Assembly: GCA_016490735.1 (NCBI GenBank)
Contig: JAEMWC010001547.1
Coordinates: 62,501 to 126,500, forward strand
Origin: Pachyseris speciosa
Taxonomy: Eukaryota; Cnidaria; Anthozoa; Scleractinia; Pachyseridae
Direction: 5' to 3'
DNA: 64,000 bases
Shown: positions 1-11,689 of the stretch, in pieces
Position numbering within the stretch: the stretch's first letter is position 1
Layout: each line of letters opens with the position of its first letter
Program-made: the position numbers and the translations under genes
The notes under the pieces: model-generated
Databases searched by the model: none
The model's input: the letters and a program-made list of their open reading frames with translations, nothing else
Told to the model about the DNA's origin: nothing

Positions 1-420
1 TCCTCGTAATTCTTTTTCAGACTTTCTACCTTATCGACACAGAACCAAACGCCCAAAGCCTTAACTTTACCGTTTGAGCAAGTAAAATTTTTATCGGGGC
101 GCAAAATTTGGTTTGATCCCTTTAATGAACTTATCCAAAGAACTTCTGTTTTGTCACAATTAACTTTTAGCCCTAACATATGGAGAGAGCCCTGAAGCGA
201 TTTTTGAGAACCATTTAAAATCAAAGTAGTATCATCTGCAAACTGACTTAACTTACATTCAATACTACCTACTGATATCCCTTTGATTACAGCATCTTTA
301 CGGATGGCAGCAGCCAAAATCTCTGCACAAAAGATAATCTCTGCGAAAGTGGGCAGCCCTGCGTAACACCCCGACCCAATTCAAAGAAAACACCCGACCA
401 ACCGTTATTCACAACACAGC
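1..420 (-). pseudogene. LINE reverse-transcriptase fragment (degenerate)
   Basis: Read on the minus strand, this stretch encodes the middle of a non-LTR reverse transcriptase. A GVTQGCPLS motif lies near 348-372 and the catalytic FADDTTLIL motif near 223-250, followed by the palm/thumb region with LGLKVNCDKTE. The two motifs are in different frames, with a one-base shift near 330, so the copy is dead. The GxxQGCPLSP...FADD arrangement is that of L1/Tx1-like elements. The fragment runs off the left edge of the window. Confidence 0.8.
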
Positions 421-2412
421 TCTGGATGTCAGAGTAGAAGATATTGATCCAATTAATAAGAGACGACCCGGAACCGAAGCAAAGTAACGCTTGCTTTTTT
501 ACAAGACATACTTAGATGTTGTCGTTGTTTGATTGTTTTTAATTTTACCCCCCCCTTTTCAGCTGCATTCCGCGGGATAGTAAAGGTTTGGTCACATGGT
601 GCATTACCATAGCAGCAGCATGACCTGTTAGCTTTGGGGAAAAAAATACCACCCTCTGTCTAAGAATATCACGGTACCCGTGAAAATTGTTTGAAGTTCC
701 TCTGTTCTTATTTGTGCTTCCTATTTGAAGCATGCTTCTATTTTACAGTCAATCGTTCTACTTAATCTGGTAAATCGGACGGACAAAGTGAGGCAAGCTA
801 GCTTCCGACTCGATCAGTTGAGTGGCATTTTCGTCGCATTAACAACGTCTGAATAAGATTATGAGAAAATTAGTCACAAACAACAAGAAACCTTTCTACC
901 GCAAAAGCATGTATTTTTGCTCAACGTCCTGTGGTCAAAGCGGTAAGTTGCATACCGGTGAGCGAAACAAGGCGGTTAATCGGTTACTTGATATTAAGAC
1001 ACACTAAGCGCGGAATCTAAACTTGTTAGCCTGGCCCTAGGTTCTCTGGGTCCGCATTTAAATTGTTGCTCTATAAAGGACAGTTTAGACGGTACGACTT
1101 TGTGGCATGCAACAAGCTTACGACAAGACTGCGATACCGGCAAATTGTGGTGTGTAAATTCAACCTACAACTTGTCGCGGACGACACGTAAATTGTTGTA
1201 GGATTTCAAAGCATGTTTTAAAACCATGCGACAGTCGTAGGTATGGCAATGTTGTATCGCGAGTGTTGTATACGATTTTTTGCATGGCGCGAACAGCGCG
1301 CGCTAGAGATATTGCATACCATAGTTGTAGCAAAAGTTGCACTGAGTTTTGAAATCGGCACTAAAGATGCTGTGTTCTATTATAAGATTGTTACCTGCCA
1401 TTTTTCATCAGTGACCGCTCTTGTGTCTTACTATGTCCAGTACCTTGATCACATCAAGCACACTGTGATAGAAAACGTCAAATGCCTGACAGGGGCCCCC
1501 AGTGTACAAATGCAGGAGGTGCTCCCGGATATCTTGTGGCAATGGAAGATCAGGAGGAGCCGGACGGCAGGTACGAAGATGACTCAAGGTAACAGGAGGG
1601 CGTAAGAGGGGGAGTGTAGGGAGGGGTGGGAGTTGAAGATCGGGGGGAACCGGACGGCAGACACGAAGATGACTCGATGTCATGGGAGGAGATGGGAGGG
1701 GGAGAATGTAAGGGAAGGACGGGGTTGGATTTAAGGATCGTTTATTATCTTACCCTTTCGCTTAAATATGTTAATTGTTGGAACGGACTCGTATTTTGAC
1801 AAGCGAGTTTTTCAACATTATTTGTGGATGAACTTGTGCTGAATCATTCTGAATGTAAAAGTGCCAGGTGTGCCAAAGATTACAGACCGAGATTGCGGCT
1901 CATTCAGGTTAACGACGGTACCTCTTAAGTTAATGCAGAAGCACTTTTCCGCGATTTAAGAGTTTGTGGGATAGCAGATATGAACAAGGACTATTGAGGT
2001 CTAAAAACCGCGCATTGTCAAAGACATTTGAGCTCGATTAATTCAGAATATGTGACATTTTTTCCAGATTGAAGCTTTTAAATTATTCCTGAAAAAGGCG
2101 TGATTACCCCCAATTTTCTTTTTAAGGTTCAGTAGCCGTTGCTAAGATCTGCTTTTCCTGCGCCGGTTTAAACAGCGCAAGACTGCCTTTGTATAGTATC
2201 GTCCTTTTCGTCATCAGTTTCCGCTGTTTTCTGTTGATGCAGGTTGGAAGAGTAGTTTTATGATGGCGAACATGACGTGGAGAAGGAGGACGCATATGTC
2301 GATGTGGAATAATACGACACAGAAAGAAAAAACAACTATGTTCGCAAGCAGATACAGCGAAACCGTGGCAATGGATAATATACACGAGTGGAAACCATAA
2401 CCTCACCAGGAA
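421..2412. other. No gene recognised; one tandem duplication
   Basis: Short open frames here have no recognisable motif. The only structure I see is a two-copy tandem repeat at about 1545-1726, reported separately. The rest looks like unique or strongly decayed noncoding DNA. Confidence 0.5.
1545..1726. repeat. Two-copy tandem repeat, about 90 bp unit
   Basis: Units 1545-1634 and 1635-1726 share the cores GAAGATC..GG..G..CCGGACGGCAG and ACGAAGATGACTC, followed by a purine-rich G/A tail. A third, shorter G/A-rich stretch follows. It looks like a diverged minisatellite, not coding sequence. Confidence 0.6.
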
Positions 2413-2421
2413 CATAAACGC

Positions 2422-2843
2422 TCGGGGGGGGGGGGGGGTACTGCCTTGTATGGGCTATATAGGTATGTGCGGCCCCAAAGGGTATGGTCTTTTAGTCGTT
2501 TTGGTCTGAAATAGGGTATCAATTTTGACCGTTTTGGTCTGAAATAGGGTACGGTTTGTGCACTCTTGTCTAGAATTCGGTATGCTTTTTAGAAGAAGTT
2601 ACTTCTTCATCTTTAGCCAATAAGACCATCAACAAAAGCCCTTCTTTTTGTCTTTTAATTATGTTTAAGCCAACTGTGTACGTGAAACAGGTCTGAAATA
2701 GGGTATCAAATTTTTGGTCAAGTCTGAAATAGGGTAGGGAAAATCGCAGATTTTGGTCTGAAATAGGGTAAGGGTTTCAGGAAGCGGGCCGCACACCCCC
2801 ACCCAATTTTTCTGTGAGTACCACCCCCCCCCCCCCCCCCGGG
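2422..2843. mobile_element. Poly-G-ended MITE with 9-bp target duplication
   Basis: A 422-bp insert is flanked by CATAAACGC at 2413-2421 and again at 2844-2852. It opens with a run of 15 G (2424-2438) and closes with a run of 17 C (2824-2840), so its ends are inverted G/C tracts followed by GTA..T. Inside, the phrase GGTCTGAAATAGGGTA occurs four to five times. A related copy lies at about 41740-42055. A 9-bp duplication is typical of Mutator-like elements, but there is no transposase here and I infer non-autonomy. Confidence 0.75.
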
Positions 2844-3437
2844 CATAAACGCCTCAAATCCGGCACTGATTGGAACGTTTCACTCCGTGTATCGTTCATG
2901 CTGGCTTTCTGAGGTGTCCTCTAAAGGGGAACACATTACACGCGATGCATCCACTGCTGTTCGTAGTTCAGTTGGAGTTTATTTTAACTGCTTTCTTTGT
3001 AAATGAACTTATAGTTGTCATATCGACTCCGTTGATATTCGTCCCACTGAACTATTGGAGGAGCCTTGCGAATTTTTTATCTTACTTAGCAACGATGAAA
3101 GACATTAGAAGCAAAGAAGACCAAATATAATGGTTCAGTTTTGTTTAATATTATTTCAGTTTTCCAGACCCATGAATAAGGCGCTTTGGGTGCCGATGGC
3201 AAGCATTGGCCGTTTTTACATATTAAAGTCGTCTCGAAACTACTTCATACTTTATACTAGGACTTATCGGAGATTAGGGGAGTGACGATATTTGACCCTC
3301 GTCTATTAATTTCTGAATTGCTAACTGTCAAAATGTTCACAGATAAAACGATAAGAGATAACCACAAATGTCACGCCAGGGATATTTAAAAAAACACGAG
3401 CTGAAAATTATTGTTTGTTTTGTTCATTCAAACTTGT

Positions 3438-3530
3438 CTTTCATAAATAGATAAATAAATAAATAGGTAAACAAACAAACAAACAAACAAAGAAGCAAAT
3501 AAAAAAAGAAAGAAAGAATAAGTAAAGAAA
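3438..3530. repeat. A-rich simple repeat
   Basis: Runs of AAAT, AAAC and GAAA units form an imperfect A-rich microsatellite. The surrounding 2853-4440 has no gene I can support. Confidence 0.7.
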
Positions 3531-4439
3531 GATGCAGGTCTGCCCAGCGTTGAAGTGAACTAAAACAGAAAAGTTGCATGCGTTCGCACGGCTAGGATGC
3601 CCTCTTTCAAACGAAAAAGAAAACCTGTGGCACCCAAACCAGGGTTTACATTGAAAAAATAACTTTTTTCTTTTGTATCTTGTGGCCTTTCTGGAATTGA
3701 CTGAAATTCCCAGAAGTTAGTTCGCGTTTCCTCTCCGCAGCACTTTCTCATATTTTATCTCACCTGCGCGTGTTCCAGCGAGTATTTCACAGGGGAAAAT
3801 TGTCTTGTAGCTTTCTACAGTTAAACCTACGATTTTATATACGGGAAAGAAACTAGAGAATTTAGAGTTTGAAGTAACATCCAATCCGCCTGGGGACAGG
3901 ACTTCTTGGCTGTTTTAAAGAAAACGTTTCAAATGCCAAGTAACGCTTTCAGGACAAAGGGTACCCAGGCAAGTAATCTAATAGAGACCCTCTTATCAGG
4001 AATAAAATTCACAGGAAGGGCAATAGCCCTTTATCCAAACAACAAAGAAAATATTAATCATGTAACCGTTACTTCGCCAGATATTCAAACAACCACCTAT
4101 TCTTTCAAATAAGAAAGGGAAATCATCTGCTCGTTAGAGCCAAAATACGAAAGGTTCCAAAAAAAGCTTTCACACCGGTAGGGAAGATTGCGGCTTGTCA
4201 ACCTTTTGCGTTTTCACACTTTGACATCATTCATCATTCCGTATTTATCCATTACTTCTTGATTTCGAAGTGCCCTTCAAAAGTTTGTCAAAATCGCGAC
4301 ATGTGTACGTTCCTCCTCTGATTAAAGCACTGATTAAAGAGCGCTCAGTTCCAAGTTCAATAAACGTTTTATAAAAAACAAACAACAAAATATTGGCTGG
4401 TGGTGGGCTGGAGCAATTAAAAAATTGTTGTTCAAGCAT

Positions 4440-5560
4440 AGAAGATTTGTTTTGTTTCGTTTTTTTAACTTTATTGGTCTAAGTCTCTCTAAATAAATAA
4501 TTACAGTAACGAGAAAAAAAAAGAAAAAAGAAACTAAACGACCAAAAGGAAAGGTGCAAACGGAACCTGGAGTCCTATGCAAGGCACCTCCCAACTAAAT
4601 TAGTAAATGAAATGCTTATTAAACTATTGTTGTCAATGGCACCCACAATTGCGTGCAAGAACTCATGAACATGGTTTGTCGGGGTCAAAGACATTTGCTA
4701 ATTCATCTTTGTAGAAGTTAGTTATACTATTCTTAAAAATCTTTATGTTTAGAAAGTCACTGGGCTGAATTAGTTTACATATTAGGTTGCATAATTTAAT
4801 ACTGTGATTAAAAAAGGAGGACTGATAGGTAGCTGATTTACAGAGAGGCGTTTCCAAATACTTTATATCACTTGATTGAGAACGTCGAGTATGGCCGTGA
4901 CTAACGCTCTTAATAAAACTAATATCAATGTCAATATAGTCATGTAAGGCCTTATAAAGAAATACTAAATGGTTGACCTCGCGGTCATAGGTAAGCGGTA
5001 GCAGATATCCAGATGGATCAGTCTCTCTTTGTAAAACAGTTCACCTTGCTTCATTTGTAGAATCCATCGTGTAGCTCTACTCTGAACCCTTTCAGCTTTC
5101 CGCATTGAGGTTGAGTGGCTGGGAGACCACACTTCAGTTGCATACCTCATTTGGGACTTCACTAGTGCCAGGTACAATGATCTTCTAACCTTGACGTCGG
5201 TCAGCATAGGGCAGGTGCGGCGGAGAAGACCGAGCAGCTTATTCGCTTTAGCAGTAACCATGAGATTCCCACGTTAATTTGCTTGTTATCATGACACCGA
5301 GATCTTTCTCCTCGTTCACGCGTTGTAGGACAGCGTGGCCAAGGTGGTGATAGTCATGGCGCACTGGTTTTTTCTTCCGCGTCACTGTTAAGACCTTGCA
5401 CTTTGATGCGTTGAAATTAATATTATTGTGAAGACTCCGGGATCTAGGTTTGTTAGTGCTTACTGCAATATATCTGCATCTGGATATAATAAGATACTTC
5501 TATACAGCTTGGTGTTGTCTGCGTAAGGGGATGCCAAGATCAAAAGAGTTTTAGAAGTTG
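4440..5560 (-). pseudogene. LINE 3' half: RT thumb/C-terminus and 3' UTR
   Basis: On the minus strand the open frame 4965-5261 reads KANKLLGLLRRTCPML..VRRSLYLALVKSQMRYATEVWSP, the C-terminal part of a jockey/CR1-type reverse transcriptase. Upstream (5280-5560), in shifted frames, are NASKCKVLTVTRKK and NEEKDLGVMI, the segment after the catalytic motif. Downstream, 4663-4857 continues the C-terminus (SDFLNIKIFKNSITNFY), and 4440-4600 is an A/T-rich probable 3' UTR resembling the tail at 33579-33790. Several frameshifts show the copy is dead. Confidence 0.8.
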
Positions 5561-6006
5561 CTTTTTCGAATTAAGTTGAATGGTACTAATTAATCGTTAC
5601 AGTTTCACTGGATCGGCCTGTCTTTTTAATTCGTTCTGCTAGGTTTCCCATGGCCAAAAAATCAATTCCAGATTATTACTTTGCCATAGACACCGACAAA
5701 ATGACACAACAGAAAGAACAGACTGGAGCAAACTGTTTAGTAGCGTGAAGAGGCTCAATACGGAGCTTATGTCAGATGTGAGGTTGTCCTCGTTATCCGT
5801 GATACATCTTCATAAACATAGGAAATCGAATTTAATGAGGTCATTTCTGAGTTTATGGGAAAACGAAAGAAAGACAGAAGATAAGTCTCAGTTATATAAA
5901 GTTATATGGGCAGTTATATTTTACATAGCCTCAAGACTTGTTCTTGGAGATGGAGACATGTACGCATTGACTATTTTTTTTAAATAGAGCTGTAATCAGG
6001 TTAAGA

Positions 6007-6130
6007 CATATTGAAGTTAAAAACGTTCTCTGGTTAAAAAGATAAAAACATAAGCTTTCGGCTATCAACCTATAGCCGAAAGCTTATGTTTTTATCTTTT
6101 TAACCAGAGAACGTTTTTAACTTCAATATG
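6007..6130. repeat. Perfect 59-bp inverted repeat (hairpin)
   Basis: The arm 6007-6065 is the exact reverse complement of 6072-6130, with a 6-base loop CAACCT. Neither base just outside the arms pairs. It could be a recent foldback element or a replication template-switch product; no target duplication is obvious. Confidence 0.95.
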
Positions 6131-6451
6131 ACTATTTTTTGTTTGTTTGTTTACATTTCTTAGAAAAGCCTGGTGGGGATCTAGGGGTGGTTGGGGGGAT
6201 TCGGTCATATCCCCTAAAACTGAGGCGTTAACGTCTAAAAACATGCAGTTACCACAGAACTGTGGTGACAAAATCAAAATAAGGTGTTACGAGTTCAATG
6301 TGGTTAGAGGAATGTGTTTGCAGTCCAAGCAGAACGCAGGGTTGTCGAAACAGCAACAAGAAGATTTATTCCAAATGAACGTAGTGAATACCGCACAAAA
6401 AACTCCACAAGCCGCACGCTAAGCTTGTAAATTACACTTCGACCTCCGTCA

Positions 6452-6560
6452 CACGGCCTCTGCCAAATGTACACGCGACCTCTGTCACACTCGATTAAAC
6501 ACGGCCTCCGCCAAATGTACACGCGACCTTTGTCACACTCGATTAAACACGGCCTCCGCC
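6452..6560. repeat. 48-bp minisatellite, 2.3 copies
   Basis: Units 6452-6499 and 6500-6547 are nearly identical (CACGGCCTC.GCCAAATGTA core), followed by a partial third unit to 6560. Confidence 0.85.
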
Positions 6561-7739
6561 TCACAGCTTGTAAATACTGCTAACTCAGAACTTTCTGACG
6601 AAAGCTATGCCGATCGGTTTATATACTGTTCGGCCTGAACTCAATTGCTTATGTCAAATCAACGCAACTGAATATATATTTGTAAACAAAAAATATCAAT
6701 TCGAATACTCATCGATAAATGTCGATCGTTTTATCGTTTTATCGTTTTAACGCAAGAGTTGACTGAAATTTAAAGCTATCAAATCACTTTGATTTGCGCC
6801 TTAGAAAGCTGGAAATCGCATTTCCGAGGACTAAAATTTCAAAATTTCCCGGGGAAGCATGCCTCTGGACACCCCTAGAAGCTACCGCCTTCAGCGATCG
6901 TATATTCGAACCCCCGTCATATAAATACTAGATCCGGCCGAAAGATATAGACAGCTATATTTTACATAGCCTCAGGATTTCGGTCTATTGTTCATGGAGA
7001 TGTTGATTGTTTTTCAGTTGTAGATTCCTATGAAACGCTGACCTAAATGAAACTTAACTAGGGTTCAATTACGGCTCTCTAGGTGCTTTTACAAGGAAGC
7101 CAATGCCGAGCTAAAAACAATTTGGCACACAACGAAAAAAAAATCACCTATTTGTGAATAAAAGTCTGAGATACCACTCACTTATTAGTTCAATTAATGA
7201 TAAGCGAGCGAAGCGCTTCAATAAACTCCAAAAAGCAACACAGAATTTAACGACTAAGGTTATATTTCATAGGCAAGGAAGAACGCTTACGCTTACAACA
7301 TAACCGCGGCATGCTGATCGGGTAAAAGAAAATTTAGTGAGGGCACGTGAAAAAGATATGAAAGTTGTAAGGTGGGGGAGGGGGGGGGAGGAGGGAGATT
7401 TGGAAAATTGTGCATATACTTGTGGAAAAATCCTGGTTACGCCCCTGCTTAGCCTCTTAGACGCTCTTTGGGCTCATCACACGTTCCTTACTTCAACTGC
7501 GCATGTCTAATACAGTAGTATTGACACTCATTCAAACATAATATTAGTGTACAAAAAAAAAAAAAAAGTAAAAAAGAGAAACAAAGCTAGCTTACCTGTA
7601 CATTAGGCATTAATTTGGAATAGTGCGTAGTGGCCAAACGAGCAGAGCTTTTGAGTTGGCCACTACCACAGTGCAGTTACTATAGTGAAGGGCGGTTATT
7701 TACAGAATATACATAGGGAATCACAATTAAGGCAGATAA

Positions 7740-7800
7740 ATAGGACAGATACATTAATTAATTAATTAATTAATTAATTAATCAATCAATTAATTAATAG
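7740..7800. repeat. (TTAA/ATTA)n microsatellite
   Basis: About a dozen ATTA units in tandem, with ATCA variants. Flanking sequence 7441-8555 holds poly-A near 7552-7567 but no supportable gene. Confidence 0.9.
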
Positions 7801-8559
7801 AGAGAGCTAGTAACTAGTAGAACCTCAACTTCCACCATTTGTCCAGTAATAAGAAAATCTATGAAAGAGAGGGAAACGTGCCAGCTCACATCCGAGCATT
7901 TCTATCAATTTGAGAAAGGCGGGAAATCTTAAGACCACAAGATACAAACAAAAAAATGAAAAATACCCTCAACATTCTACTTTTGGCCCTCGACATTTAA
8001 CCCTCGACCCTCGATGTCCAGGTTGAAATTTGACTGATGCGTGGCACAGAAACGCCTGAGTCAACAGTACGTTGCAAAACATGAAATTTACGAATCGCAT
8101 CGAGCACTTATTCAAGCTTGCGTTTCTTGACAAGCATGTCAAGTTTTTCAAAGCGTTAACCCACGATTCGAGGACTTCTTCTCGCTGCTTTTCCAACAGG
8201 GTAAAAACAAGCGGAGGTGTCATTTTTTAAGGCCACGTTTTCGCTCGACGGCTGATCATCACAAAGCTCACGCTTTCACTCTTTGCTTGGCGGTATGGAA
8301 TTACCTGAAACATTTTCGGCAGTTTCTTGGGAAATTGCATTTGGTACGCTTTCGTGGCGGATATTTGCAATATAATTCCGAAATCAAGACTCCTGAAAAT
8401 TCCACTTGAGAAAGCCATACTGAATATTCAACAGCCGCAATTACACAATGTCATATTGGCACGCTCCCATGACTTCTAATGACGTCGTACTCGATAGCTG
8501 AGGACGTTCAGGGAAACCGACTTCCGTTTTGAAGGGCACCTAAAAATTCACATATCCCA

Positions 8560-10345
8560 GTCAACGCCCCTGCTTTCCGTCTGTCCCTCATTTCCTCTTG
8601 TTTCAAAACCGATGAAAACTGGCCGGATTACAAAACTATCAGATATAAAGTTAACTACAAAATTAAATCTGCCAAAGAATAATAATATAGTAATTACTTC
8701 AGAGGAAACTCAAAGAACATAAACCAGACATGGAAAGGGATTAATAATTTACTGGGTAATAATCTGAGTACAGCATCTATTGATGACATATAACAACACA
8801 AATTATAGTACCCGTGACGAAATAGGGTTATATTTTAAATTCCCATTTTACTGAAGTTGGGACGAAACTAGCTTCTCAGCTGCCATCCTCATCAAGGCAA
8901 CAATCAGATCATGCGTATATGTTAGCATTATGTAAACTTTATTATTTATTTATTTATTTATTTTTTTATTTAATTTATTTTATTTTTGCAATAGTATGTA
9001 AGCCTCCTGTAAGTAATGTAAGTAACATGTGGTATGTAGGTATGGTATGCTAGTGTCGTGATGTAAGTTGTAATATGATGTAAGTTGTAATATGTCGTGA
9101 TGTAAGTATCATGTAAATATTTATGTAAGTTATATAAGGATCTCAGTTAATATGTAATTAAATAAAATGCATTAATTAAAAAAAAAAATCAGATCATATT
9201 TCCCCTATTTAGCACTCCTTCGGTATTGAGGAAACGTCTGTCAGTGAGGTTCTTAACTTGTTAAGAGCGCTGCCTAAAAATAAAGCTTGCGGTCTAGGTG
9301 GCGTTTCTGCAAGGCTGTTAAAGGAGACCTATACAATAATAGCTCCATCCCTTACCAACCTATTCAACCTTTCTATTAGAACAGGGATTTTCCCAAGGGA
9401 TTGAAAATTAGCAAAAGTGATACCGATATACAAAGATGACAATAAATGCATTCCTGATAATTACAGACCAATTTCTGTATTACCAGCCGTTACTAAGCTG
9501 ATAGAATCATTTTTAATTAACTTTATACGGTTATCTGACTGAACTACTCTCTGACTCACAATCGGGCTTCAGACCTCTCCATTCCATTTTGACCACTTAA
9601 TTAGACGTTACTAAAGACTGGTTTCTTGATAAGGATAAGGCCTATTAAATGGTGTCCTGTTCTTAGATCTTAAAAAGGCTTTCGACACCATGGATCACAG
9701 ACTTTTGTTGGACAAATTGAAACTATATGGTATATGCCAAATAAGCCTAAACTGGTTTGCTTCATACCTTACAAATAGAGCACCCACAATAAACTTTTGC
9801 TCATGGTGCGCTGTCAGATAGCTGTACAATTAAATGCGGAATACCGCAGGGTTCTACTCTTGGACCACTACTATTTATTGTTTACATATTAAATGATCTT
9901 CCATCATATAACCTCTACTCTAAAGTGCGGATGCATGCAGATGATACTTTAACTGTTGCACATTCTGATGTGTGCATCCTTGACCAACTAATGAATCATG
10001 ATCTACATGAAATACATACAAGGCTAATAGGAAATAAACTTAGACTAAATGTGATAAAGACAAAATATATGATCGTAGCTACTCAATACAGGATAAAACA
10101 CTTAGAGCACCAATTTAATATTCATGTCGATTGCATGCCCCTATATCTTGGTGTTGAATTAAGTAGATTAATCATAAACTTGGAGTGCTCATGTGGACAA
10201 AATTGCTAAGAAAATTTCCGGTGGGATCGGAGTCTTGAGACGGGTAAGGCATCTCCTACCTAATCATACACTGATTACAATGTACAACTCCCTTGTTCTA
10301 CCATATTTCGATTATTGTAGTATAGTATGGGGGAGTTGTGAGCAA
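8560..10345 (+). pseudogene. LINE reverse transcriptase (CR1/jockey-like), interrupted
   Basis: Translation in shifting frames gives ENWPDYKTIRYKVNYKIKSAKE (8600s), KNKACGLGGVSARLLKETY, AKVIPIYKDD..PDNYRPISVLP (about 9410-9490), [21 protein letters not shown] (about 9660-9720) and IPQGSTLGPLLFI with decayed spacing (about 9840-9880). The catalytic DD sits at about 9930-9950 (HADDTL) and VLRRVRHLLPNHTLITMYNS at about 10235-10290. The order matches a non-LTR RT from before the fingers to the thumb. Several stops and frameshifts make it a pseudogene. Bases 8913-9186 are a later insertion. Confidence 0.85.
8913..9186 (+). mobile_element. Truncated retroelement 3' end with poly-A and 11-bp TSD
   Basis: The insert is flanked by AATCAGATCAT at 8902-8912 and 9187-9197. 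It contains repeated TGTAAGT motifs, an AATAAA signal near 9165 and a terminal A run. That is the signature of target-primed reverse transcription of a 5'-truncated LINE transcript. Removing it rejoins the host LINE frame. A related 3' end occurs at about 46690-46905. Confidence 0.85.
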
Positions 10346-10349
10346 AAAG

Positions 10350-11160
10350 AAGTATCGTAGCCAGGATTTTTCCACAGGTACGCACAATTTTGCAAATCTC
10401 CCTCCTACCCAACCCCCAACCCCCCCCCCCCCCCCGTCAAGTCTCCAATCTTTTTCAAGTGCCTTCACTAAATTTTCTTTTATCATCAGCATGCTGAGGT
10501 TATGATGCAAACGTAAGCGTTCTGACTTGATATGAAGTATCACCTAAGTCGTGAAATTCTTTTTTGCTTTTTAGAGTTTATTGAAGTGCTTCGGTCGCTT
10601 ATCATTAATTGAGCTAACATGTTACAGGGAACTCACTTTTTTCTTTTCACCGATGTTTTTTGTTTTTTGCTTTATTTTGTTTTTGTTTTTTTACCAGCAT
10701 TGTTTTCCTTGTAAAAGCAGCTACATCGACGTAATTGTGTCCTAATTGAGTTTCATTTAGGTTAGTACTTCATTGAAATCTATAAAAAATAATCAATAAG
10801 TACATGTTTGTCCATGAACTATACACTGAAATCCTGAGTCTATGTAAAATATAACTGCCCATAACTTTCACAGAAGTTATAACTGGTTTTCTGTTAAAAT
10901 CACAGAGCTAAACTTCTGTCTTTCTTTCCAACAAACTCAAAGATAACCGCAGTAAAGTAGATTTCCTTATGTTTATGAAAATATATCACGGATAGCAAAG
11001 ACGACCTTGCAACTGACGTATCGCTCCGAAGTGGCGTCTAAAGCCTCTTCATGCTACTAAAGCTTTGCTTCAATTTCTTAAGCCTGCTCTGTCGTTCTTT
11101 TAGTTCGATGGCAAAGTGATAATCTGTAATTAAGTTTTTGGCCACGGAAAGCCTTGAAGA
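10350..11160 (-). repeat. Inverted copy of the 5620-7440 repeat
   Basis: Read in reverse complement, this stretch follows the repeat seen at 6945-7440 and then 5620-5985. Landmarks are the poly-C tract at about 10421-10436, the AGCGCTTCAATAAACTC-like segment near 10575, and the TATATTTTACATAG core near 10845. It forms a large imperfect inverted repeat with the forward copy, with the LINE at 8560-10345 between them. Confidence 0.6.
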
Positions 11161-11444
11161 TCGAAGACAAGCCGACTCAAGGCTATAAAACGAGGTGCTG
11201 GCCCACAACGCGTTCACTCTTTACCATCCCATTGCTTTCCTGATCGTATTTTTCTTTCCTTGTTTGGACCATTCGGTCCACCAATGAGTCACGTCGCTTC
11301 TCTCTCGAAACCGACATTTTGTGTGGAAAAACACCCTCTGTTATTTTATAACCAACACTTCAAATAAACAAGAAGAGTTTTTTTCGTTTTTATTCACTGT
11401 TTTTCTTTTGATTTTATTTCATTATTTTTAATTTCGCTATTTTT

Positions 11445-11500
11445 AGGTGCGCACGTGCGTGTGTGCGCACGTGCGCACCTGCGTACGTGCTTACAGGCAG
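11445..11500. repeat. CACGTG-rich alternating purine-pyrimidine tract
   Basis: Overlapping GCACGTGC palindromes (several CACGTG E-boxes in about 45 bp) alternate purine and pyrimidine. It may be Z-DNA prone or simply a GC-rich simple repeat. A short LINE remnant (FQTLQNRATRV) follows at about 11525-11560, then a CTCGAT-rich stretch to 11690. Confidence 0.55.
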
Positions 11501-11689
11501 CTACGCCCCTGGGAAGGGATGTGTAACAGATTCCAGACCCTCCAGAACAGAGCTACCAGGGTAGCGTTGGCTCGAAGTCAGTCACAAGCATATCAGGAAA
11601 GCCGAAGAAGCAAACTTTATCCTCGACTCGATTCTCGATAGCTGAGCCTCGATCCTCGATGCTCGAAACTCGCAGGAATCGAGGAACGA

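Larger units (their letters stand above)
5620..7440 (+). repeat. Dispersed repeat, two overlapping partial copies
   Basis: Segments 5620-5985 and 6945-7440 match, in reverse orientation, the continuous stretch 10350-11160. Both contain the phrase TATATTTTACATAGCCTCA, so they overlap by about 70 bp and are separated by about 950 bp that holds a hairpin and a minisatellite. The right end has a G-rich tract followed by TTTGGAAAATTGT, shared with 10350-10440 and 50180-50260. No coding capacity is visible; the family is unrecognised. Confidence 0.6.
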
